A DNA stretch of 5,127 bases from an uncultured Clostridia bacterium. Its GTDB lineage: Bacteria; Bacillota; Clostridia; Oscillospirales; Acutalibacteraceae. The stretch lies in assembly GCA_946633275.1 (NCBI GenBank), contig CAMPAT010000072.1:1-5127 (forward strand), written 5' to 3'. A program made the translations under genes and the position numbers. A model generated the notes under the pieces. The model was not told where the DNA came from. It did no database searches and saw nothing but the letters and a program-made list of their open reading frames with translations. Shown in pieces: positions 1 through 5,127 of this stretch. Position 1 is the first letter of the stretch, and each line of letters begins with the position of its first letter.

Positions 1-972
1 ATCGTCAGAACCGCCTGCAAAAAGCGCTCTTGCTGCAGTCTGCGCTTTTTCAGCCTCCTCTTCGCCGTGAACGAGCTTCGTAAGTTCAAATGCGAGAATT
101 TCCTTAGCAGTATTAAGCTGGCTTCCCTCCCAGGACTCCATCCTTCTGATTTCTTCCATAGGCAGGAAGGTAAGCATTTTAATGCACTTAAGCACGTCTG
201 CGTCGTCAACGTTACGCCAGTACTGATAGAAATCATACGGGCTAGTTTTATTTGCGTCGAGCCATACTGCGTTGCCCGCAGTTTTGCCCATCTTCTTACC
301 GTTAGAGTCGGTAAGAAGAGTAATCGTCATTGCGTGAGCGTCCTTACCGAGCTTCTTGCGGATAAGCTCAGTACCGCCGAGCATATTGCTCCACTGGTCG
401 TCGCCGCCAAACTGCATATTGCAGTCATAATGCTGGAAAAGATAGTAAAAATCATAACTCTGCATTATCATATAATTAAACTCAAAGAAAGAGAGACCCT
501 TTTCCATTCTCTGCTTATAGCATTCCGCACGAAGCATATTGTTTACAGAGAAGCAAGCGCCAACTTCGCGAAGCACCTCAACGTAATTAAGGTCAAGAAG
601 CCAGTCGGCATTATTTACCATAATGGCTTTATCATCGCCAAACTCGATAAAACGTTCCATCTGCTTTTTGAAGCAATCTGCATTATGGTCAATATCTTCG
701 CGGGTAAGCATTTTTCTCATATCGGTTCTGCCTGACGGGTCGCCAATCATCGTAGTACCGCCGCCGATAAGCGCTATAGGCTGATTACCTGCGTCCTGCA
801 GGCGCTTCATAAGAGTAAGCGCCATAAAATGACCTGCGGTGAGGCTGTCTGCAGTACAGTCAAAGCCGATATAGAATCTCGCCTTACCGTTGTTAATCAT
901 AGTGCGGATTTCTTCCTCATTAGTTACCTGAGCGATAAGTCCGCGTTCAATCAGTTCTTCATAAACTCCCAT
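1..972 (-). CDS. tyrS: Tyrosyl-tRNA synthetase (tyrosine--tRNA ligase), 3' end cut off by the window edge
   Basis: Class I aminoacyl-tRNA synthetase that charges tRNA-Tyr with tyrosine, using ATP, in the cytoplasm. The 324 visible codons, from an ATG at 972, cover the Rossmann catalytic domain and much of the anticodon-binding helical region. Residues equivalent to those of Bacillus stearothermophilus TyrRS are visible: Y34, D38 and T40 in [10 protein letters not shown], a HIGH-box variant TAGH at 45-48, a [13 protein letters not shown] loop at 70-82, the tyrosine-pocket Y167/Q171/D174, GGDDQW at 189-194, and KMGKT (KMSKS box) at 227-231. Bacterial TyrRS is about 400-420 residues, so roughly 80-100 residues, including the C-terminal S4 domain, lie beyond the left edge. 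The start directly follows the recN stop and has a strong GGAGG eight bases upstream. Lysine is mostly AAG (13 of 20), compatible with good expression. The odd feature is Thr in place of the first His of the HIGH box. Identity is very secure. Confidence 0.96.
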   Translation of the reverse strand, partial: MGVYEELIERGLIAQVTNEEEIRTMINNGKARFYIGFDCTADSLTAGHFMALTLMKRLQDAGNQPIALIGGGTTMIGDPSGRTDMRKMLTREDIDHNADCFKKQMERFIEFGDDKAIMVNNADWLLDLNYVEVLREVGACFSVNNMLRAECYKQRMEKGLSFFEFNYMIMQSYDFYYLFQHYDCNMQFGGDDQWSNMLGGTELIRKKLGKDAHAMTITLLTDSNGKKMGKTAGNAVWLDANKTSPYDFYQYWRNVDDADVLKCIKMLTFLPMEEIRRMESWEGSQLNTAKEILAFELTKLVHGEEEAEKAQTAARALFAGGSDD

Positions 973-2649
973 TTATATGTCCTCCGAATTAATTTCGTTT
1001 AATAACTCTTCTGCTGATTTAATCAGCGTGTCAGTAATTTCAAGTCCGCCCATAATTCTCGCAAGTTCCAGCTTACGTTCTTCGTATCCGAGACTTGTAA
1101 CGTGAGTGAAAGTGCGGTCGTTATTATATTCCTTTGAAATCAGAAGGTGATTATCTGCGACAGAAGCAATCTGAGCAGAGTGCGTGACGCAGATAACCTG
1201 CGTATGTTCGCTGACTGATTTCAATTTAAGTCCGATTTTTCTGCTTGCTCGTCCGCTTACGCCTGTATCAATCTCGTCGAAAATAAGCGTATCTACGCTG
1301 TCATTCTTAGCGATAATATTCTTAATTGCAAGCATTATTCGTGAAAGCTCGCCGCCTGAAGCAATCTTATGAAGCGGTTTCGGCGGTTCGCCCGGGTTAG
1401 TGGATATCAGGAACTCAATGCTGTCATATCCGTTTGACGAAAGTTTCCCTTTATCAAAGCTGACTACAAACTGAATTTTAGGCATATCCAGGAATACGAG
1501 CTGTTCCTTAACATCGTTTTCAAGTTTACGGGCAAGGCGGTATCGGTAATTACTCAGCTCGTCTGCCTTCACAATAGTATTGTCATACGCTTTGTCGTAC
1601 TCAGCGTTAAGACGAATGAGCTCTTCATCAGAATTAACAATAGAATCGCGTTCCTTCTCAGCCTCGGCGAGATATTCAAGCATTTGCTCTTCAGTACTGC
1701 CATATTTGCTGCTGAGTCTGTATAACAAATCGAGCCTCTCCTCGATTTTATCAAGCTCATTTTCGGAAAAATCAATATCCGCAAGTCGCTGAGACGCTGC
1801 GTCATTTAGTTTTTCTGAATTATCAATAATACTTTCAAGAATTTCGTACAGTTCCCTGCTCTTTTCGTCAAGCTGAGTAATATCTGAAACTTCTTTCTGA
1901 AGAAGCGCAAAAGCGCCCTTGAGTCCGTCGCTGTCATCAGTACCGTTAAGCGCTGACAAAATACCGTTCATAACATCAGCTATTGCGCGTGAGTTCTGAA
2001 CAAGTTCTCTGCGTTTAATAAGCTCCTCACGCTCGCCGACTTTAATCTCCGCTTCGCTGAGTTCCTTAATCTGATAATTAAGAAGTTCAAGCCGTCTGTC
2101 CTTTGTATCAGCGTCTGAGGTAAGCGTTTTCAGCTTCCTGCGTATGGAGACAAGTTCTTTAAACGCAGCTTTATAATTATCCATAAACTCGCTGCTGTCG
2201 CCCGTCATATCAAGGAATTTATAGTGATAATCGGGGTTAAGAAGCTGCTGAGAGTCGTGCTGGCCGTGAATATTAACAAGAAGTGAGCCAAGCTCGCGGA
2301 GCATTGATACAGTTGCAGGCGCACCGTTAACTCTACACGTAGATTTTCCCTGTGCGGAAATTCGCCTTGAAATAATCAAAGTTCCGTCTTCAGTCGGAAT
2401 TCCGAGCTCCTCTGCCTTTGCAGCAACCTCGTCATTCACACTATCAAACACCGCAGTTACATATGCGTTATCAGCACCGTGGCGGACAAGCTCCTTCGAT
2501 GTTCGCTCGCCCAAAACAGCGTTAATGGCGTCGACTAATATAGACTTTCCGGCGCCGGTTTCACCGGTAAGCACGTTAAGCCCTGATATCAGCTCTATTT
2601 CCGATTTTTCAATAACGGCAATGTTTTCAATGTTGAGACTAGTAAGCAT
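973..2649 (-). CDS. recN: DNA repair protein RecN (SMC-like ATPase)
   Basis: RecN is a cytoplasmic, nucleoid-associated SMC-family ATPase recruited early to DNA double-strand breaks, where it helps RecA-dependent recombinational repair. The 558 residues match the usual family length (about 550-575). The N-terminal ATPase half shows the opening MLTSLNIENIAVIE, Walker A GETGAGKS at 29-36, and the Q-loop region NIHGQHDSQQLL at 126-137. Residues about 155-385 are rich in Glu, Lys and Leu, as expected for the antiparallel coiled coil. The C-terminal half carries the ABC signature KIASGGELSR at 428-437, Walker B TLIFDEID at 454-461 with the catalytic Glu, and the H-loop VTHSAQIA at 488-495. The ATG at 2649 is the natural start, since homologues begin just before this ENIAVIE segment. 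It overlaps the end of argR by 11 bases. The gene ends in TAA immediately before the tyrS ATG. No SOS (LexA) box can be placed upstream, because that stretch is argR coding sequence. All motifs are intact. Confidence 0.97.
   Translation of the reverse strand: MLTSLNIENIAVIEKSEIELISGLNVLTGETGAGKSILVDAINAVLGERTSKELVRHGADNAYVTAVFDSVNDEVAAKAEELGIPTEDGTLIISRRISAQGKSTCRVNGAPATVSMLRELGSLLVNIHGQHDSQQLLNPDYHYKFLDMTGDSSEFMDNYKAAFKELVSIRRKLKTLTSDADTKDRRLELLNYQIKELSEAEIKVGEREELIKRRELVQNSRAIADVMNGILSALNGTDDSDGLKGAFALLQKEVSDITQLDEKSRELYEILESIIDNSEKLNDAASQRLADIDFSENELDKIEERLDLLYRLSSKYGSTEEQMLEYLAEAEKERDSIVNSDEELIRLNAEYDKAYDNTIVKADELSNYRYRLARKLENDVKEQLVFLDMPKIQFVVSFDKGKLSSNGYDSIEFLISTNPGEPPKPLHKIASGGELSRIMLAIKNIIAKNDSVDTLIFDEIDTGVSGRASRKIGLKLKSVSEHTQVICVTHSAQIASVADNHLLISKEYNNDRTFTHVTSLGYEERKLELARIMGGLEITDTLIKSAEELLNEINSEDI
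981..985 (-). promoter_or_regulatory. Ribosome binding site of tyrS
   Basis: A GGAGG core lies inside the last codons of recN, 8 bases before the tyrS ATG at 972. It is the strongest Shine-Dalgarno match at any junction in the window. It supports the tyrS start and suggests tyrS can be initiated independently at a good rate, as well as by coupling to recN. Confidence 0.85.
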
Positions 2650-3094
2650 TAAGCATATTCCTTAATTTCTGAGTAAATTCACTTGCTTTTTCTTCGCTTG
2701 TGCAAAGAATGAAGATAGTGTCATCTCCTGCAATAGAGCCGAGTACTTCCTCAAGCTCCATTGAATCAATCGCAGCGCATGCGGCGTTTGCCATACCTGC
2801 AAAGCATTTGATTACAACTGTATTAAGCGCATAATCAATTTTGATAATTGACTCGTTGAAAATTCCGCCGGCGCGCTTATTAATATTACTTGTATTCTTC
2901 TTTCCGGTTGAATATACGTATCTACCCTTGGAGGACAAGTCCTTTACAAGTCTCAGCTCCTTAATGTCACGGGAAATGGTAGCCTGAGTGACTTCATATC
3001 CAAACTGGAGCAGAAGCTCCTGGAGCTCCTCCTGAGTTTCAATTTCTTTAGAAGAAATGAGTTCTAAAATCTTTGCCTGTCTGCGTTTCTTCAT
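2639..3094 (-). CDS. argR: Arginine repressor ArgR/AhrC
   Basis: Arginine-responsive DNA-binding regulator. In this family a hexamer, with L-arginine as corepressor, binds ARG boxes to repress arginine biosynthesis and in some species activate catabolism. From the ATG at 3094 it is 151 residues, within the usual 149-156. The N-terminal winged helix-turn-helix (about 1-65) contains EIETQEELQELL and the recognition segment VTQATISRDIKEL at 35-47, with the hallmark Ser-Arg at 41-42. The C-terminal oligomerisation and arginine-binding domain (about 80-151) has GMANAACAAID at 100-110 and the corepressor motif IAGDDTIF at 121-128, whose Asp pair (124-125) normally contacts arginine. An in-frame TTG at 3100 would add two residues and overlap the nadK stop. 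ATG is preferred because the AAAGG site would sit too close to the TTG and because homologues begin near MKKRRQ. No arginine biosynthesis gene and no clear ARG box is visible here, so its targets are elsewhere. Confidence 0.95.
   Translation of the reverse strand: MKKRRQAKILELISSKEIETQEELQELLLQFGYEVTQATISRDIKELRLVKDLSSKGRYVYSTGKKNTSNINKRAGGIFNESIIKIDYALNTVVIKCFAGMANAACAAIDSMELEEVLGSIAGDDTIFILCTSEEKASEFTQKLRNMLNAY
2659..2663 (-). promoter_or_regulatory. Ribosome binding site of recN
   Basis: AAGGA lies within the final codons of argR, 9 bases before the recN ATG at 2649. It is a moderate match. With the 11-base argR/recN overlap, it implies that recN translation is at least partly coupled to termination on argR. 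Confidence 0.65.
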
Positions 3095-3096
3095 TA

Positions 3097-3903
3097 TCAA
3101 TTTCGCCTTTCAATAATTTTTTTATTTAAAATCTCATAAAAGTTATCCGGCTTTACCTTAATCAAATCTGCGGTAAAATCAGATTTTGAAATTATAATTT
3201 GCGTATTTATATCTACGGGAATTGAACATTCGCCGTCGATTGAAAGATATACATTGTTGTTCTTATCGCTTGAAACCGTGAGCATAAGCTCCTTGTCTGA
3301 AGAAAATACAATGCTCCTGTTTACAAGTGAATGAGGACAAATAGGTGTAACTACGAAGCAGAAGTTATCGGGGCTTAGAACAGGACCTCCTGCAGCCATT
3401 GAATACGCCGTAGAGCCTGTCGGAGTTGATACAATCATTCCGTCGGCACGCGTATTTGTTACCGTTCTGCCCTCACAAAAAACGTTAATGTCAATCAGTC
3501 TTGCTATGTCGCCGCGCGAAATAACAGCGTCGTTAAGACAATGGTACTCGCCTGCGCTAACGCCGTTTTGGATAATCTCCGCTTTAAGCATCATACGTTT
3601 TTCAACGATATAATTACCTTTTACGACTTCTGCAAGAAGCGAGAGCTCGTTCTTCTCAAGTCCGCTCATAAAACCGAGTCTGCCGGCGTTAATTCCGAGA
3701 GTCGGTACGCCGTCAAGAGAAGATTTCTTAGCAACGCTGAGCGTTGTGCCGTCACCACCGACTGCGATTGAAAGGTCGAACTCCTTAACTTCGCTCGGGT
3801 CAACCTCATAATCTGCGCCGAGAGCCGTAAGCTGAGAGAGAATTTCATCAGTCAGCTTATTGACGCCGTCGTTATTCATATTTGGAAAAACTGCTATCTT
3901 CAT
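3097..3903 (-). CDS. nadK: NAD kinase (ATP/polyphosphate-dependent)
   Basis: Cytoplasmic enzyme that phosphorylates NAD+ to NADP+, the only route to the cell's NADP(H) pool. At 268 residues it has normal family length. The N-terminal alpha/beta domain opens MKIAVFPNMNNDG and carries the diagnostic GGDGT at 49-53, with the catalytic Asp at 51, followed by NAGRLGF at 72-78. The C-terminal beta-rich domain has the NAD-binding segment LNDAVISRG at 123-131 (the NE/D motif), then ADGMIVSTPTGSTAYS at 153-168 and AGGP at 171-174, and SIDGE at 221-225. The ATG at 3903 overlaps the tlyA TGA by 4 bases (ATGA). The only Shine-Dalgarno candidate is a GGAG 11 bases upstream (3915-3918), which is far, so translation is probably coupled to tlyA. 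The stop lies 2 bases before the argR ATG. All catalytic motifs are intact. Confidence 0.97.
   Translation of the reverse strand: MKIAVFPNMNNDGVNKLTDEILSQLTALGADYEVDPSEVKEFDLSIAVGGDGTTLSVAKKSSLDGVPTLGINAGRLGFMSGLEKNELSLLAEVVKGNYIVEKRMMLKAEIIQNGVSAGEYHCLNDAVISRGDIARLIDINVFCEGRTVTNTRADGMIVSTPTGSTAYSMAAGGPVLSPDNFCFVVTPICPHSLVNRSIVFSSDKELMLTVSSDKNNNVYLSIDGECSIPVDINTQIIISKSDFTADLIKVKPDNFYEILNKKIIERRN
3106..3110 (-). promoter_or_regulatory. Ribosome binding site that decides the argR start
   Basis: AAAGG, followed by CG, lies in the last codons of nadK. It is 11 bases from the ATG at 3094 and only 5 from the alternative TTG at 3100. When it is aligned to the AAGGAGG consensus, the pairing register leaves a normal gap before ATG but almost none before TTG, so it favours the ATG start. 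The match is modest. Confidence 0.55.
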
Positions 3904-4712
3904 TTCTTATCAAGCTCCGAATGTGATAATCTGACAATTTCTTCTGCTTTAATATTTTCTCTGATTTCAGGGTCGGCTGATTTAACAAGATAGATTAAGT
4001 ACTCGATATTTCCCTCAGGTCCTTTAATCGGAGAGTACTGCAGTCCGCAGACGTCAAATCCGTTTTGAAGCGCGAGGGATACAATGTTCTCCACTACCTC
4101 AACGTGTACTGCCGTATCGCGCACAACGCCCTTCTTGCCAACCTTGTCCTTGCCTGCTTCAAACTGAGGCTTAATTAGGCAAACTGCTTGTCCGTCCGAC
4201 GATAGAAGCTGTTGAAGAACGGGCAGGATATGATAAAGAGATATGAACGACACATCGACGCTCGCAAAGTCTATCTCGTCGGGCACCTGCTCGCGAGTAC
4301 AGTATCTGAAATTAGTTCTCTCGAGATTAACTACACGTTCATCAGTACGCAGTTTCCAGGCAAGCTGACCGTATCCAACGTCGACTGAATAGACCTTAAC
4401 GGCTCCGTTTTGGAGCATACAGTCCGTAAAACCGCCTGTTGAAGCTCCGACGTCCATACAGATTTTTCCGTCAAGTGTAATCGGGAATTCGTGCATAGCT
4501 TTTTCGAGCTTAAGTCCGCCTCGGGAAACGTATTTAAGCGCAGGACCTCTGAATTCGAGCTTATCGGAACGCTTAATCTCCGTTCCTGCTTTATCAACTT
4601 TTTGATTATTTACGTAAACCTGACCTGCCATAATCAGCGCTTTTGCCTTTTCACGTGAAGGGGCAAAGCCTGCTTCAAGTACAGCTAAATCAAGTCTGAT
4701 TTTATCACTCAT
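3900..4712 (-). CDS. tlyA: TlyA family rRNA 2'-O-methyltransferase (hemolysin A family)
   Basis: S-adenosylmethionine-dependent enzyme that 2'-O-methylates cytidines in rRNA (C1920 of 23S and, for some members, C1409 of 16S). Loss of it gives capreomycin/viomycin resistance in mycobacteria. The older 'hemolysin' label comes from a haemolytic phenotype. The 270 residues comprise an N-terminal S4 RNA-binding domain (about 5-60), a short linker KYVSRGGLKL at 60-69, and an FtsJ/RrmJ-like methyltransferase domain. The SAM loop DVGASTGGFTD is at 87-97. The K-D-K-E tetrad reads K68, D153 (in SVDVSFISL), K181 (in IKPQFE) and E237 (in GNIEYL), each one position off the residues I recall for the Mycobacterium tuberculosis enzyme. 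The full-length S4 region suggests the longer TlyA type, but which rRNA sites it modifies cannot be read from sequence. The start ATG at 4712 overlaps the dxs stop by 4 bases and has an AAAGG six bases upstream. The gene overlaps nadK by 4 bases at its end. Confidence 0.95.
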   Translation of the reverse strand: MSDKIRLDLAVLEAGFAPSREKAKALIMAGQVYVNNQKVDKAGTEIKRSDKLEFRGPALKYVSRGGLKLEKAMHEFPITLDGKICMDVGASTGGFTDCMLQNGAVKVYSVDVGYGQLAWKLRTDERVVNLERTNFRYCTREQVPDEIDFASVDVSFISLYHILPVLQQLLSSDGQAVCLIKPQFEAGKDKVGKKGVVRDTAVHVEVVENIVSLALQNGFDVCGLQYSPIKGPEGNIEYLIYLVKSADPEIRENIKAEEIVRLSHSELDKK

Positions 4713-5127
4713 AAATTACCTTTAACTATTTCTGCAACTGAATCAGAATCAAGCTTATACTGTCTTAACTGGGACGCAACGGGAGCCTGCTTAACAAATT
4801 CATCAGTTACCGCAATATGGCGGTAGTGAGCCTTGACGCCGTTTTCCGCAAGCAAAGAGCCGAAATGCTCTCCGACTCCGCCGCTTTGGATACCTTCTTC
4901 AAAGAAGAATATTTCCTCAGTATTTTTAAAGTGATTAACAATATCGCTGTCAATCGGCTTAATTCTGTTAATCTTTATAACGTATGTATCGGCGAGGTTC
5001 TGCATTGCATAATAGCATTGACAAAATTCTCTGCCGTAAGAAACTATGCATTTTGAAGCTTTTTCATCGCCGAATATAGTAAACGGTGCTTTTTCATACT
5101 CATAGCCGTCAGGCTTTTCACAATCTT
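4709..5127 (-). CDS. dxs: 1-deoxy-D-xylulose-5-phosphate synthase, C-terminal part only (5' end beyond the window)
   Basis: Dxs is a thiamine-diphosphate enzyme that condenses pyruvate and glyceraldehyde 3-phosphate into DXP, the first step of the MEP isoprenoid pathway, and it also feeds thiamine and pyridoxal synthesis. Only the last 138 residues are present. The reading frame stays open to the right edge (complete codons 4709-5125), so the internal Met at 5005 is not the start. The fragment is the transketolase C-terminal domain: CIVSYGREF matches the usual (L/I)xYG element, INRIKPIDSDIV matches the 'xxRxIKPLD' element, and FFFEEGIQSGGVGEHF matches 'vvEEgxxxGGxG'. The complete protein would be about 580-630 residues. 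The tail after TDEFV departs from the common HGS-containing Dxs ending. Other transketolase-like C-terminal domains (for example pyruvate dehydrogenase E1 beta) are possible from this fragment alone, but position next to tlyA-nadK-argR-recN strongly favours Dxs. Confidence 0.88.
   Translation of the reverse strand, partial: DCEKPDGYEYEKAPFTIFGDEKASKCIVSYGREFCQCYYAMQNLADTYVIKINRIKPIDSDIVNHFKNTEEIFFFEEGIQSGGVGEHFGSLLAENGVKAHYRHIAVTDEFVKQAPVASQLRQYKLDSDSVAEIVKGNL
4719..4723 (-). promoter_or_regulatory. Ribosome binding site of tlyA
   Basis: AAAGG lies 6 bases before the tlyA ATG at 4712, inside the last codons of dxs. Its spacing is good and it supports the start within the ATGA overlap. The match to AGGAGG is partial. 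Confidence 0.6.

Larger units (their letters stand above)
1..5127 (-). other. Probable single polycistronic unit dxs-tlyA-nadK-argR-recN-tyrS
   Basis: All six genes run on the minus strand. The junctions are a 4-base overlap (dxs/tlyA), a 4-base overlap (tlyA/nadK), a 2-base gap (nadK/argR ATG), an 11-base overlap (argR/recN) and a 0-base gap (recN/tyrS). No inverted repeat followed by a T-run and no intergenic promoter can be placed, because no intergenic DNA is available. Co-transcription is inferred from this spacing. Promoters buried inside coding sequence cannot be excluded by eye. Confidence 0.8.

Noticed and set aside
67..735. A 222-codon open frame on the plus strand antisense to tyrS
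   Set aside because: It lies entirely inside the catalytic domain of an unmistakable TyrRS on the other strand, its product resembles no family I recognise, and it has no convincing ribosome binding site. It is a shadow of a codon-biased gene.
1184..1805. Short open frames on both strands inside recN
   Set aside because: They overlap the intact recN ATPase and coiled-coil coding sequence in other frames, are rich in low-information Ser/Leu runs, and show no domain or start signal.
3541..3848. Short open frames on both strands inside nadK
   Set aside because: They are shadow frames over conserved NAD kinase motifs, with no independent coding evidence.
4331..4597. An 88-codon minus-strand frame inside tlyA
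   Set aside because: It is another frame over the SAM-binding region of tlyA; the tlyA frame carries all the conserved motifs.
4709..5005. Starting the dxs fragment at the internal Met at 5005, as a separate 98-residue protein
   Set aside because: The frame is open to the right edge, and the upstream residues (including CIVSYGREF) match the beginning of the Dxs C-terminal domain, so this is a window truncation and not a small gene.
5018..5023. TTGACA on the plus strand, resembling a -35 box
   Set aside because: No matching TATAAT-like element at 16-18 bases and no plus-strand gene downstream. It is inside dxs coding sequence and is best read as chance.
4817..5056. A 79-codon plus-strand frame antisense to dxs
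   Set aside because: The opposite strand encodes the transketolase C-terminal domain, continuous with the tlyA overlap. The plus-strand product has no recognisable character.

Overview
The window is a densely packed stretch of minus-strand genes with almost no non-coding DNA. In transcription order (right to left) it holds the 3' end of dxs, complete tlyA, nadK, argR and recN, and the first 324 codons of tyrS. The order dxs-tlyA-nadK-argR-recN is a well-known housekeeping cluster of Firmicutes. Together with moderate GC content, ArgR/AhrC-type and clostridial-looking TyrRS sequences, and AGGAGG-like ribosome binding sites, it points to a class Clostridia bacterium. The best guess is a gut Ruminococcaceae/Oscillospiraceae-type organism; this is an inference from protein character, not from a database match.

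Layout: 4709-5127 dxs C-terminal domain (5' end beyond the right edge); 3900-4712 tlyA; 3097-3903 nadK; 2639-3094 argR; 973-2649 recN; 1-972 tyrS (3' end beyond the left edge). The dxs/tlyA and tlyA/nadK junctions are 4-base ATGA overlaps. nadK and argR are 2 bases apart if argR starts at its ATG. argR overlaps recN by 11 bases, and the tyrS ATG directly follows the recN TAA. No gap is large enough for a promoter, terminator, T-box or operator between genes, so the set is probably one polycistronic, translationally coupled transcript whose promoter lies beyond the right edge.

The genes do not form one pathway. They make an isoprenoid precursor (Dxs), methylate rRNA (TlyA), make NADP (NadK), sense arginine (ArgR), repair DNA breaks (RecN) and charge tRNA-Tyr (TyrS). 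The conserved order reflects growth-linked co-expression.

I found no undescribed system, mobile element, CRISPR array, RNA gene or repeat family. The points worth a second look are tyrS where spoIVB-spo0A often follows recN, the lack of room for a T-box before tyrS, a TAGH version of the TyrRS HIGH motif, and a TTG/ATG choice for the argR start.
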